Shown here: piece after piece, positions 41,433 to 50,908 of the stretch
Layout: every line of letters starts with the position of its first letter
Position numbering within the stretch: position 1 is the stretch's first letter
Origin: CAMBRQ01 sp945870325
GTDB taxonomy: Bacteria > Bacillota > Clostridia > Lachnospirales > Lachnospiraceae
DNA: 64,000 nucleotides
NCBI RefSeq assembly: GCF_050313795.1
Contig: NZ_JBNPMC010000001.1
Span: forward strand, 317,144-381,143
Direction: 5' to 3'
Program-made: the position numbers and the translations under genes
The notes under the pieces: generated by a model
Told to the model about the DNA's origin: nothing
The model's database searches: none
The model's input: only the letters and a program-made list of their open reading frames with translations

Positions 41433-42386
41433 TTAATTAGCACGTTTTTTATTCTGCAGACAGTCAAATCCAACCGCAATAGCAAGTACAACACCCAGAA
41501 CAATCTTCTGTGTATAAGAATCAATATTCATAAGTACCATGCCGTTCTTTAACGCTCCGATAATAAATGTACCAGCCACAACACCTGACATCTTACCAAC
41601 ACCGCCACTAACGGATACACCACCCAATACTACACAAGTGATAACCTCGAACTCAAATCCGTCGGCACCGGTTGAAGCATTACCAGAAGCAGTACGGGAC
41701 AGCATTACGATACCTGCAAGTCCTGCAAAGAAGCCTGAGATAGCAAATACAAGGTACTTGATTCTTTCTACACGGATACCAGAAAGTCTTGCAGCTTCTA
41801 CGTTACCACCTACCGCATAGAAATAACGACCAAAATATGTTTTGTTCAGGATAAAGGAACCAATTGCAAAACATATAGCCATAATAATTACCGGAACCGG
41901 AACAATGCCTACATAGCCCTGACCAATTACAGCAAATCCTTTTGAGAATCCACTAATCGGCATACCACCACAGATGATATATGCCAGACCCAGGAAAGCT
42001 GTCTGGGTTGCATAAGTAGCAATAATAGCCGGGATACCAATCGTAGATACCATAAAGCCATTCAATACACCAATCAATGTTGAGGCTACCAATGATAAAA
42101 TAACAGCAATAACCGGGTTCATACCCATATTCACCATCATGTAAGCACAGATGATATCCACAAATGAAATAATCGTACCTGTGGAAAGGTCAATATCACC
42201 AAGCAGGATAACGAACGTCATACCAATAGAGGCAATACCGTACATAGAAACCTGACGAAGCAGTGTAAGCAAGTTACTAGGACTAATAAATCTTGAGTTT
42301 GCAATTGTGAAGACAATAACCAGGACTACGAGTACGACCCAGATTGCCTTATCCTTTATCTGATTTACAACTTTATTATCTTTCAT
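41433..42386 (-). CDS. Sugar ABC transporter permease (RbsC/XylH-like)
   Basis: A protein of 317 residues from the ATG at 42386. About eight to ten hydrophobic membrane segments fill the protein, and the family signatures are present (GMTFVILLGDIDLSTG, GVLNGFMVS, YAVGGNVEAARLSGIRV, LGGVSVSGGVGKMSGVVAGT). It forms the membrane channel of a CUT2-type sugar importer with the ATPase seven bases upstream and the binding protein further upstream. A terminator follows. Substrate: probably a pentose, polyol or related sugar, judged from neighbours only. Confidence 0.92.
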   Translation of the reverse strand: MKDNKVVNQIKDKAIWVVLVVLVIVFTIANSRFISPSNLLTLLRQVSMYGIASIGMTFVILLGDIDLSTGTIISFVDIICAYMMVNMGMNPVIAVILSLVASTLIGVLNGFMVSTIGIPAIIATYATQTAFLGLAYIICGGMPISGFSKGFAVIGQGYVGIVPVPVIIMAICFAIGSFILNKTYFGRYFYAVGGNVEAARLSGIRVERIKYLVFAISGFFAGLAGIVMLSRTASGNASTGADGFEFEVITCVVLGGVSVSGGVGKMSGVVAGTFIIGALKNGMVLMNIDSYTQKIVLGVVLAIAVGFDCLQNKKRAN

Positions 42387-42393
42387 AATTATA

Positions 42394-43902
42394 TTAGACC
42401 TCCTCAACTTTGGCTGCTGATGCGAATGCCATAATCGTCTCCTGGCTAAACTCTTCCTTACTGAGTTCTCCAGTCATATTGCCTTCTGCCAGAACAATAA
42501 TTCGATCAGACATACCCATTAATTCTTCCATCTCGGAAGAAATCATCAGAACTGCCTTTCCTTCTTTTTCTACTAAATCGTTCATTAATTTATAGATCTC
42601 GTATTTTGCACCTACGTCGATACCACGCGTTGGTTCATCAAAGATAATCAGTTCGGAATCAGCCGCAAGCCATCTTCCTAAGATTACCTTCTGCTGGTTA
42701 CCACCACTAAGGTTCTTAACAAGCTGATTCAGAGTAGGTGTCTTAATTGCCATATTCTTCTGATATTTTTCAGCAATCTCCCATTCCTTCTTAGAATCAA
42801 TGACACTCAGTTTTGAATTTCTCTCATAGATTGGCATATTAATATTATTCTTAATAGATATGCCAAGCATCGCACCGTGACGTTTTCTGTCTTCCGGCAC
42901 AAGCGCTATTCCCAAATCTATCGCTTCCCTTGGACTCTTTGGGTTAATTTCTTTTCCTTTAAAAATCATCTGTCCTGACTCTTTTTTCGCTGCGCCAAAT
43001 ATTACCTGCGCAAGCTCAGTACGTCCTGCTCCAACTAGTCCGCCCAGTCCAAGGATCTCGCCTCTACGGACTTTCAAAGATATATTCTTATCTCCATTAC
43101 CAGTAACGTTCTTTAATTCCAGGAGTACATCATCTTCTTTGATACAATCCTCTCTCGGCGGATAAGACTCTGTCAATTCACGTCCAACCATCAGTTTGAT
43201 CAGTTCCTGAACATGACTGTCTTTGGTAATTAATGTCTTAACATATTCGCCATCTCGCATTACAAGGATTCTGTCAGACAAACGGTATATCTCTTCCAAT
43301 CTATGAGAGATATAAATAATCGAAATCCCTTCTTCACGTAATTGCTCTACTACTTTGAACATACTTTCAACTTCTGCACTCGTAAGAGGAGCAGAAGGTT
43401 CATCCATAATCAATATCTTTGCATTCTGCTGGATTGCCTTCGCAATCTCAACCATCTGCTGATAACCTACCGTAAGGTTCTTCATCAAGGTCTTTGGATT
43501 GATCTTAATGTTCAATCTCTCAAAGGCCTTCGCCGCTTCTTTTTCCATGGCCGCTTTATCAACAATCATTCCCTTCTTGATCGGACGACCCAGGAACAGG
43601 TTTTCTGCTGCAGATAATTCTTTTACATTATTAAATTCCTGATAGATAATCGCAATTCCATTCTCCGCTGCAAGCTGAGGTGTCATACTCGTGAATTCTT
43701 TATTATTTACGATGATCTTGCCGGAAGTAGGAATAACCGCTCCGGAACAACATTTGATCAGGGTAGATTTACCAGCACCATTCTCTCCGATCAATGCCAG
43801 AATCTCACCCTTCTTCAACTCAAGAGTAACATCTTTCAGCGCAACAACACCCGGGTATTCTTTTCTTATATGCTGTAATTGCAATACATATTCTTCGCTC
43901 AT
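42394..43902 (-). CDS. Sugar ABC transporter ATP-binding protein (RbsA/MglA-like)
   Basis: A protein of 502 residues from the second ATG, behind GGGGG. It has two fused ATPase domains. The first has an intact Walker A (GENGAGKST) and Walker B (ILIMDEPSAPL). The second has the usual degenerate Walker A (GLVGAGRTEL) with an intact signature (LSGGNQQKV) and Walker B (LIIFDEPTRGIDVGA). This two-domain form is diagnostic for CUT2 importers. It lies between the binding-protein and permease genes in one operon. Confidence 0.94.
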   Translation of the reverse strand: MSEEYVLQLQHIRKEYPGVVALKDVTLELKKGEILALIGENGAGKSTLIKCCSGAVIPTSGKIIVNNKEFTSMTPQLAAENGIAIIYQEFNNVKELSAAENLFLGRPIKKGMIVDKAAMEKEAAKAFERLNIKINPKTLMKNLTVGYQQMVEIAKAIQQNAKILIMDEPSAPLTSAEVESMFKVVEQLREEGISIIYISHRLEEIYRLSDRILVMRDGEYVKTLITKDSHVQELIKLMVGRELTESYPPREDCIKEDDVLLELKNVTGNGDKNISLKVRRGEILGLGGLVGAGRTELAQVIFGAAKKESGQMIFKGKEINPKSPREAIDLGIALVPEDRKRHGAMLGISIKNNINMPIYERNSKLSVIDSKKEWEIAEKYQKNMAIKTPTLNQLVKNLSGGNQQKVILGRWLAADSELIIFDEPTRGIDVGAKYEIYKLMNDLVEKEGKAVLMISSEMEELMGMSDRIIVLAEGNMTGELSKEEFSQETIMAFASAAKVEEV

Positions 43903-43985
43903 ATTCATCCCCCGTGATTATATTATTTGGAGGCGGCATGAGCCACCTCCATCTCATCATTTACTAGTTGTGTTTCTAACAACTA

Positions 43986-45008
43986 TTACATTCCTGCCTG
44001 GATCTCTTCGATATTCTCGTCATTAATCTCGCATAATGGTCTGTAAACATTCTTGTCTGCTGAGAAGTCTTCGCCGTCAAGAATTCTCTTGAACATCTCG
44101 AAACAAGCCTGTGCTGTATCTGTGTTAGATCCTTCGAAACCTACGATAGCTCTAACAGCCTCATCGCCTGCCTGAAGAGAGTTTAACTGTTCAGAAGTAA
44201 CATCTGTTGTGATAACGCCGCAATCCTCCGGAATCTTGCCAGCTCCGCCGTATTTAGCAAGAAGAGCTGTGTTAGAACCGATCATAGCGCCTGCGCCTAC
44301 ACCAACCCATACTTTACAATCTGGATGAGCCTGAAGAACGGTCTCAGCCTTGGACTGAACTTCGTTGTTAATAACGCCGTCGATTGTAGCTACGATCTCA
44401 TAATTGTCTTCGCAGAATTCTTCAAGACCAGCTTCGATACCATTCTGTCTCTCTAACAGAACCTGTGTATCTGGCTTACCAATTACGCAAACTTCAGCTT
44501 TGTTATCTGCTGTATAGTGCTCGTTAATGAAAGCTGCTGCTGTCTTACCGATCTCTTTTCCAAGTTCTGTGTTATCAAGAACCCAGTTAGCTGTGGTATT
44601 CTCCATCGGGTTATCCCAGCACATAACTTTAATGCCTTCGTCCATAGCACGTCCGCATACTTCTTCAACAGCATCAGCATCGTTCGGGTGAACCATGATA
44701 AGATCACATCCTGATGTGATAAAGTTTTCAATCTGCTCAATCTGTTTTGCAGAGTTTTCTTCACATCCAACAATCGTAGCTTCATAGCCTTCGGATTTCA
44801 GGATCTCCTGAAGTTTGCTCATAACACCTGCCCAGTAAGCGTTCTCAATATTCTGGATTGTGATGCCGATCTTCTTGCCGCCGCCTTCAGAACCGCCTTC
44901 ATCACTTGCGCTGTCATCAGATGAACTGTCTGATCCACCAGAACATCCAATCAGCATTGATGCAACCATTGCTACGCAAAGAATTGCTGCTAAAACTTTT
45001 TTCTTCAT
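43986..45008 (-). CDS. Sugar-binding lipoprotein of the ABC transporter (RbsB-like)
   Basis: The protein has 340 residues. It has a lipoprotein signal peptide with lipobox LIGC (Cys22), then a Ser/Asp/Gly-rich linker and a periplasmic-binding-protein type I domain (IGITIQNIENAYWAGVMSKLQEILKSEGYEATIVGCEENSAKQIEQIENFITSGCDLIMVHPND). It is anchored to the outer face of the membrane and delivers the sugar to the permease. AAGGAGG precedes the ATG. The SDR gene lies 101 bases upstream on the same strand and probably shares its promoter. Confidence 0.93.
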   Translation of the reverse strand: MKKKVLAAILCVAMVASMLIGCSGGSDSSSDDSASDEGGSEGGGKKIGITIQNIENAYWAGVMSKLQEILKSEGYEATIVGCEENSAKQIEQIENFITSGCDLIMVHPNDADAVEEVCGRAMDEGIKVMCWDNPMENTTANWVLDNTELGKEIGKTAAAFINEHYTADNKAEVCVIGKPDTQVLLERQNGIEAGLEEFCEDNYEIVATIDGVINNEVQSKAETVLQAHPDCKVWVGVGAGAMIGSNTALLAKYGGAGKIPEDCGVITTDVTSEQLNSLQAGDEAVRAIVGFEGSNTDTAQACFEMFKRILDGEDFSADKNVYRPLCEINDENIEEIQAGM

Positions 45009-45109
45009 ACTTTTTTCCTCCTTGTTTAAAGTATAATATTTTTTATAGCTTCGCTATTAGCTATCTCTTAATATGTAGAACAACTTGCTTAATTGTAAGA
45101 AGTTATCCC

Positions 45110-45886
45110 TTAGAAGCAGGTAAACGCTCCGTCTACAACGATATCAGATCCTGTTGTAAATGTGCTTGTATCTCCTGCCAGGTAAACCAGAATTGACTGT
45201 AACTCTTCCGGTTTTCCAAGTCTTCCCATTGGAGCCATTGCATTCCACTGTTCGATCAATGGCTTCAGATGTGGAGCATTCATAATCAGGTCTGTTCCGA
45301 TATATCCTGGGCTGATGCAGTTAACACGAACACCCTTCTTAGCCCACTCAATAGCGAGAGACTTGGTCAACAGGATAACACCTGCTTTTGATGCGTTGTA
45401 TGCACACTGTGGCTGCGGAACATTAACAATGTGTCCTGACATGGAAGCTGTATTAATAATAGAACCATATCCCTGTTTCAACATTACACGTCCTGCTGCT
45501 GTTGCACATAAGAATACACCGTTTAAGTTGATATTGATAACTTTCAGCCACTGCTCATATGTCATCTCTTCTGCCGGAACGTTCAATGCGATTCCTGCAT
45601 TGTTATAGCATGCATCAAGTTTGCCGTATGTCTCAACAACCTTTGCAACCATTGCTTCAACCTGTTCCTGGCTTGTAACATCACACTGAATTGCAATTGT
45701 CTTAGATCCTGTAGCCTCTGCAATCTCTTTTGCAACTGCCTCTGCGCCTTCCATATTAATATCTACAATTGCTACATCTGCGCCTGCCTCTGCAAATGCC
45801 ATTGCTGCACATTTACCAATACCGCTTGCTGCACCTGTTACGTAGATTGCTTTGCCATCCAGTCTCATGCTTTCAATAATTCCCAT
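45110..45886 (-). CDS. Short-chain dehydrogenase, polyol/sugar type
   Basis: A protein of 258 residues from the ATG at 45886 behind AAGGAGG. It is a classical SDR with NAD(P)-binding TGAASGIG, the NNAG motif (ACYNNAGIA), and catalytic YNASK with the upstream serine in INTASMSG. Asp in VAIVDIN after the second strand favours NAD over NADP. Relatives oxidise polyols such as arabitol, sorbitol or xylitol. It heads the transporter operon, with a clear promoter and a ROK-type operator upstream, so it probably starts degradation of the imported polyol. Confidence 0.87.
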   Translation of the reverse strand: MGIIESMRLDGKAIYVTGAASGIGKCAAMAFAEAGADVAIVDINMEGAEAVAKEIAEATGSKTIAIQCDVTSQEQVEAMVAKVVETYGKLDACYNNAGIALNVPAEEMTYEQWLKVININLNGVFLCATAAGRVMLKQGYGSIINTASMSGHIVNVPQPQCAYNASKAGVILLTKSLAIEWAKKGVRVNCISPGYIGTDLIMNAPHLKPLIEQWNAMAPMGRLGKPEELQSILVYLAGDTSTFTTGSDIVVDGAFTCF

Positions 45887-45940
45887 CTTGTCTTCCTCCT
45901 TGATATTCACTGTCTCTTTTCACGCTTTTTTTGTTTATGC

Positions 45941-46002
45941 GTTTTATAAAACCGTTTCATAAAAGATGTTTTAATTATATACCTTCGTCACTTTGAACAC
46001 AA
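45941..46002 (-). promoter_or_regulatory. Promoter of the SDR-transporter operon with ROK-type operator
   Basis: On the minus strand TTGTGT (45997-46002) and TATAAT (45974-45979) are 17 bases apart. About 20 bases downstream lies the perfect palindrome GTTTTATAAAAC (45941-45952). The same 12-mer follows the promoter of the kinase at 55853. A regulator bound there would block elongation or initiation. The ROK proteins at 47177 and 57655 are candidates. Confidence 0.65.
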
Positions 46003-46058
46003 GACGTAATTTCAAACAAAATCTTTTCGGGAATTTTATATAATTTGCATAATGTTAT

Positions 46059-47108
46059 TTATTTGGCAATCTTTACAACCGCCTTAACGATTTCTGCCTT
46101 TTCATTGACACTTCTGTCCATAGCCGTCTGGATATCGTCAAAATCAAAGATATGTGTTGCGATTCCTTTCAGGTTCACTTTGCCCTGAGCAACTGCTTCG
46201 ATTGCCATCGGGTAGATGTGACGATAACGGAAGACGGTCTTGAATGTAATCTCTTTATCCAGAGCAAGGCTCATCATCATATTCATCATTCCGGTCTTAC
46301 CATAACCTACTAATACAATGTTAGATCCTTTACGAACCACCTGAATTGCCTGATTGGTTGTAATCTCTGTACCAGCTGTCTCAATTGCAAGATCGAATCC
46401 TTCTCCACCTGTCAGTTCTTTTGTTTTCTCAAGAACATCAACCTCTTTGCTATTGATCACGCCATCTGCGCCAAGTTCTAATGCTTTTTCCAGACGTTTC
46501 TCCATAATATCAACGACATACACTTTGGATACGCCACATGCTTTTAATGCCATCATAGATACCAGTCCGATACAGCCTGCGCCAAATACAACTGCTGTCT
46601 GTCCTGCATGAGCGCCTCCCTGGTTCGCTGCATGGAAGCCTACTGCCAATGGCTCAATCAATGCTCCCTCTAATGTGCTCACATTCTCCGGGAGTTTGAA
46701 ACACAGGTCTGCTTCATGAGCAACATATTCCTGGAACACGCCATCTACCGGAGGAGTTGCAAAGAATACAACATCCGGACAGAGGTTATACTTGCCTTCA
46801 CGGCAGAATTTACATTTTCCACAAGTTTTTCCAGGCTCTAATGCAACTCTGTCACCAACCTTCAGATGCTTAACATCTTTTCCCACTTCTACAACGACTC
46901 CACCAGGTTCATGTCCCAGTACGAATGGCGGCTCTACAATATAATCACCGATTCTTCCCATCTCATAGTAGTGCATATCGCTTCCGCAGATTCCTACGTA
47001 CTCTAATTTTACTAATACTTCATTATCTTCCAGCACCGGGATTGGTCTCTCTGTATATCCCATCTCGCCAATGCCATTCATTACAGCTACTTTCATTGTT
47101 CCTTCCAT
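46059..47108 (-). CDS. Zinc-dependent polyol dehydrogenase (sorbitol/iditol dehydrogenase type)
   Basis: A protein of 349 residues from the ATG at 47108 behind AGGAGGAG; the longer frame has no site. Catalytic zinc ligands are in GICGSDMHYYE and GHEPGG, structural zinc cysteines in CGKCKFCREGKYNLC, and NAD-binding GAGCIG. The GSDMHYYEMGRIGDY segment is typical of sorbitol/L-iditol 2-dehydrogenase and xylitol dehydrogenases, which make the ketose that an FGGY kinase would phosphorylate. It lies between a ROK regulator and the SDR gene. Confidence 0.88.
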   Translation of the reverse strand: MEGTMKVAVMNGIGEMGYTERPIPVLEDNEVLVKLEYVGICGSDMHYYEMGRIGDYIVEPPFVLGHEPGGVVVEVGKDVKHLKVGDRVALEPGKTCGKCKFCREGKYNLCPDVVFFATPPVDGVFQEYVAHEADLCFKLPENVSTLEGALIEPLAVGFHAANQGGAHAGQTAVVFGAGCIGLVSMMALKACGVSKVYVVDIMEKRLEKALELGADGVINSKEVDVLEKTKELTGGEGFDLAIETAGTEITTNQAIQVVRKGSNIVLVGYGKTGMMNMMMSLALDKEITFKTVFRYRHIYPMAIEAVAQGKVNLKGIATHIFDFDDIQTAMDRSVNEKAEIVKAVVKIAK

Positions 47109-47176
47109 AAGAAATCTCCTCCTGTTTCTACTATAATATAAATATATGTTAGAATATAATCTATACTGATCCACAT

Positions 47177-48343
47177 TTAGATTGTGGATATATACTTTTC
47201 AATCTGATACAGTGCCGCTCCAAAAGCAGATGCCTCTTTTCTGTACTGGCACGCCCGGACGTAGTCTCCTTCTTTGAAGAGGTTCTTCTCTGCAATCATC
47301 GCTCTTAACTGCGGTATATACGGTTCTATATAATTCCCCACATAGCCCCCAAGTACCACTTCACAGTCAAAACACATTCTCAGGTTATCCACCGCAATTG
47401 CCAGATCTCTCAAGTACTCCCTCCAGATTCTCTGATACTTCGCATCGCCATCCTCCAGTTTACGGAAGAACGCTTCCAGATTGCCAGCTTCCAGATTCGC
47501 CAGCTTAACCGCAGAACAATACGCATCCAGGCAGCCCTTTCTGCCACAATAACAAGTCTTTCCTCCCGGATGAATCACCATATGGCCGAACTCGCCGCTT
47601 CTCCAGTTATCTCCCAGATATAAAAGTCCATTCCCGCGACCAATCTTCAGTCCGGTTCTGCTGCTCATCGCATCCGCGAAGATAACCGCGCCTCCCACGG
47701 AATTGCTCAAAGACAGATATACCATATTATCCTGCCAGTCGCCGCTGATGCTTTCCGCAATGGCCGCCGCATTAGCATCATTCAAAAGTTCACATGGATA
47801 CGGCATATACTCCATCCACTTTTCTCCCGATACATTCTCCACCCCCAATACGTGAGACCGTGTTATGATGCGCCTCTCGGTGTCTACAATCGCCGGCACC
47901 GATATGCCGATTCCTTCTATCTTCTCTTCCGGTATCTGGTTCTTCGCCACAAAATTCCGGATCAGTTCTAGCAGTTCCCGGAAATACTGGTCTGCAAAAA
48001 AGAAAGGTTTATGTATCCGCTCATGCTTCATTGCTGTCTGAGTCAGGTCTGTATAGACAATACTCACATGGTTCTTGGTAATATCAAGACCGATTGCATA
48101 TTTTACATCCTTTATAGATGCAATCGCTTTCGCCTTCCTTCCTCCGGTCGACTTGAACTCGCCAACCTCTTCAACTACTTTAGCCTCTTTCAGTTCGTTA
48201 ATAATTGTAAGAACAGTAGGACCGCTCATATCTAACGCTGCTGATATATCCGGCATACACGTCTCATCCAGACTATTCACATAGCGAAACACGCGATTTC
48301 TATTCAGTTTTTTTACTTCTAAATTATTCGTACCCTGTCTCAT
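47177..48343 (-). CDS. ROK-family transcriptional regulator, copy 1
   Basis: A protein of 388 residues from the ATG at 48343 (MRQGTNNLEVKKLNRNRVFRYV, the usual family start); a TTG six codons upstream is less likely. The N-terminal winged helix (DISAALDMSGPTVLTIINELKEAKVVEE) is followed by a ROK domain with the zinc motif CYCGRKGCLDAYC and LLNDANAAAIAE. Such NagC/XylR-like repressors release DNA on binding a sugar. It is upstream of and co-oriented with the polyol dehydrogenase. A small TAAAC-T-GTTTA palindrome lies just before it. Confidence 0.9.
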   Translation of the reverse strand: MRQGTNNLEVKKLNRNRVFRYVNSLDETCMPDISAALDMSGPTVLTIINELKEAKVVEEVGEFKSTGGRKAKAIASIKDVKYAIGLDITKNHVSIVYTDLTQTAMKHERIHKPFFFADQYFRELLELIRNFVAKNQIPEEKIEGIGISVPAIVDTERRIITRSHVLGVENVSGEKWMEYMPYPCELLNDANAAAIAESISGDWQDNMVYLSLSNSVGGAVIFADAMSSRTGLKIGRGNGLLYLGDNWRSGEFGHMVIHPGGKTCYCGRKGCLDAYCSAVKLANLEAGNLEAFFRKLEDGDAKYQRIWREYLRDLAIAVDNLRMCFDCEVVLGGYVGNYIEPYIPQLRAMIAEKNLFKEGDYVRACQYRKEASAFGAALYQIEKYISTI

Positions 48344-48471
48344 CGTTTTTATTTTGCTCAACTTTATTAAACTGTTTATTTAAGTATTTTTCCAACTGTC
48401 GTTATTATAGCATGGTCATTTTAATATTGCAATATGTTTCTATATATTTTTCACAAGATATGTAACAGATA

Positions 48472-48486
48472 TGTAACAGTTCAGCC
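48472..48486 (+). repeat. Dispersed 15-bp motif, copy 1
   Basis: TGTAACAGTTCAGCC occurs here and again at 63979-63993 at the edge of the window. After copy 1 a GCATC.GC.GATGC inverted repeat follows. It may be the end of a dispersed repeat; only these two copies are in view. Confidence 0.6.
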
Positions 48487-48609
48487 CGCGCCATTCGCAA
48501 AACGCATCTGCGATGCTTCTAAAGTATGTATCTCTTCCATCGACAAACGGACTGCCGTCTCCCTATTACCATAAGTCAACAACAGCCCGTTTTTCTATTC
48601 CATATTCAG

Positions 48610-49701
48610 TTACTTCACAAGGATATCCGCCACATCCAGTTCCCCATACGGAGTCCGAACCGCCGTACACGGCCATTCCTTCGTCCGGGTCAGAATCTCT
48701 ACCTTTCCATCCTTCAGATAGGTAGTCTCCTCACATTTCGTTCCCTGAATCGTCGGATTCCATGCGTATGCCTGTCCTTCCTTCAGAGTTCCCCTTGTAG
48801 ATGGATTTACCACGAATTCCCTGCAGCCATAGCCCGTAGGTCCGCCCTGATGATGCATCTTCCACTCTTCAGGATATCCGACCTCCTCATATACCTTCTG
48901 AATCTGCCGCCAGTATTCCTGATATTCCATCCCATCCTTCATCAGATTCTGCATAGCCGCGAATACATACTGCGTCTTCTTCATTCGCTTTCGGATCTCT
49001 TCCGGGACCTCTCCGAAATATACCATTCTGGTCATGCTGATATTCAGACCATATTTTTCACCGCCTAAGACCACCATCAGACTATGCCTGATCTCTTTAT
49101 CTGTCGGCACGGGATGCCTGTAATTCAGAATTCGCTCATCACTTCCGACCAGCACGCAATCCGGACTGATTCCACGTTCGATGCAGCGCTTCTTAAGTTC
49201 GATCGCTACTTCCTCTTCCGTCTGACCGGGGCGCGCTTCTTTCACGATTCCTTCTACAATTGCCGCACACTCCTGCCCAATCTGCCGGTACCGCTCCACT
49301 TCAGTCGCATTTAACAACATCCGAAGATCCACAAGGTCGCTCTGCACATGATCCGTAGCAACAATCCCGGTATCGGAAGCATAACACTTCCCTTCCAAGG
49401 CCTCCTTCTCGCAATATTCCTCCAAGAAATGCCCCACCGTCTCATACCACGGCACCAGAATGCCTCTTGCCTTCAAAGCGTTCTGTTCCTGCTCCATCCG
49501 CGGGCAATCGCTGCTGTCTGCCACCAGATCGATCGTCCCATCTCTTCGGATAATCAGAAACGCAATGCCAACCTCTTCATTCGTCACCACCGCATTCGCA
49601 TTCTCTTGCGTGATCCATTTGAAATTATCTCTTCTGCCAAGAATCACTCCCTCATAAGGAGTCTCTTTCAGCCATGCCTGTAATCTGCTCACATTATCCA
49701 T
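48610..49701 (-). CDS. M24 (Xaa-Pro peptidase/creatinase)-like protein with missing metal ligands
   Basis: The protein has 363 residues: a creatinase N-terminal domain (~1-125) and a pita-bread domain (~130-363) of the M24 family. Of the five metal ligands, the two aspartates are absent (MVVLGGEKYG and NISMTRMV where DxG and SDxTR are usual), and the first glutamate is replaced (WNPT where EPG is usual). Only the histidine (HHQGGPTG) and the last glutamate (KCEETTYL) remain. It therefore probably does not hold the dimetal centre, like creatinase. It lies in a sugar operon 49 bases after a zinc dehydrogenase, which argues for a role in small-molecule breakdown. Confidence 0.82.
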   Translation of the reverse strand: MDNVSRLQAWLKETPYEGVILGRRDNFKWITQENANAVVTNEEVGIAFLIIRRDGTIDLVADSSDCPRMEQEQNALKARGILVPWYETVGHFLEEYCEKEALEGKCYASDTGIVATDHVQSDLVDLRMLLNATEVERYRQIGQECAAIVEGIVKEARPGQTEEEVAIELKKRCIERGISPDCVLVGSDERILNYRHPVPTDKEIRHSLMVVLGGEKYGLNISMTRMVYFGEVPEEIRKRMKKTQYVFAAMQNLMKDGMEYQEYWRQIQKVYEEVGYPEEWKMHHQGGPTGYGCREFVVNPSTRGTLKEGQAYAWNPTIQGTKCEETTYLKDGKVEILTRTKEWPCTAVRTPYGELDVADILVK

Positions 49702-49750
49702 ACTATCTCACCACCAGATTCTCCTGTCTCATGCCACATCGTATGCAGAC

Positions 49751-50815
49751 CTATTCCATCTCCATGTTCACACACACTTTGCCCGTCTTGCCTGTTGCAA
49801 ATACGCGGTATGCTTCCTCTGTCTCTTTTAACGGATAACGATGCGTAATAATCTGGCTTGGATGAATCTTCTTGCGGTCTAAGAACTCCACAAGCTGCTC
49901 CATGTTACCCACAGAAGTAACCCAGGAACCATGAAGCGTCAGATTCTTATGCAACAGCAGCGGACTTGGCTCGAAAGTCACCGTGCCCTGCTCGCCAAGG
50001 AACACAACCTGCCCCCACATTCTTGCCACCTCCAGGCATCTGTGACGACCAATGCTACTTCCGGAGCAGTCTACCGCAACCTCGACACCTTTGCCGCCAG
50101 TATAGTCCATCACATTCTTCACCGCGTCATCATCCCCTAAGAACACCTGATCTGCACCGATCTTTTTCGCCATCTCTAGTCGTTCCTCCGATATATCCAT
50201 ACCGATCGTCTCTGCACCCATCGCCTTAGCAAGAATCAGGGCAGCCTGTCCCACAGGGCCAAGCCCCATCACTAATACACGGTCTCTGCCTGATACATTG
50301 GCTCTTAAGAGTCCCTGATACGCCGTACCGAATCCGCACGCAATCATCGCGCCATCCTCATACGTAAGGAAATCCGGCAAATGGATGCAAGCGGATACAT
50401 CTGCTGCCATATACTCTGCCAATGCACCGTCTCTCTGCCATCCATAGGCACGTCTTTCTGGCTGCTGACAGTTAATAAAGAATCCTTTCTTGCACTCGTC
50501 ACAGTATCCGCACCCCTGGATATGGTACACTACAACACGGTCTCCCTCTTTGAAATCAAGCACGCCTTCTCCAACCTGTACAACCTGTCCGCTTGGCTCA
50601 TGCCCCGCGATCACATTATCATACCTTGCGCCGCCAGTCTTATCCGTATGCTCATAATAGATATACTTCAGATCACTTCCGCAGAGGCTCGCCGCTTTCA
50701 TCTTAAGCAGCACCTGTCCCGGCCCTGGTACCGGTACTTCCTGCTCCACACACTCAACCTGCGCGCCGCCCGGCAGTTTCATCCCTATCATCTTCTTCGG
50801 AATCTCATACTTCAT
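49751..50815 (-). CDS. Zinc-binding alcohol dehydrogenase family protein
   Basis: The protein has 354 residues, with AAGGAGGT before the ATG. Catalytic zinc ligands lie in SLCGSDLKYIYYEH and GHEPSG, structural cysteines in CGYCDECKKGFFINC, and the NAD-binding loop is GLGPVG. It is more distant from GatD or sorbitol dehydrogenase than the other two dehydrogenases here and is of the sort often annotated as threonine or butanediol dehydrogenase-like. It precedes the M24-like gene by 49 bases, so the two are probably one unit. It is downstream of the AraC regulator on the same strand. Confidence 0.87.
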   Translation of the reverse strand: MKYEIPKKMIGMKLPGGAQVECVEQEVPVPGPGQVLLKMKAASLCGSDLKYIYYEHTDKTGGARYDNVIAGHEPSGQVVQVGEGVLDFKEGDRVVVYHIQGCGYCDECKKGFFINCQQPERRAYGWQRDGALAEYMAADVSACIHLPDFLTYEDGAMIACGFGTAYQGLLRANVSGRDRVLVMGLGPVGQAALILAKAMGAETIGMDISEERLEMAKKIGADQVFLGDDDAVKNVMDYTGGKGVEVAVDCSGSSIGRHRCLEVARMWGQVVFLGEQGTVTFEPSPLLLHKNLTLHGSWVTSVGNMEQLVEFLDRKKIHPSQIITHRYPLKETEEAYRVFATGKTGKVCVNMEME

Positions 50816-50908
50816 AATTTTACCTCCTTGTTTCGACTGATCTTAAGACCATATTACCGTGTTTTCCTCCGTACTAAAATAAATTATCCACCTATTTGAT
50901 GGACTATC

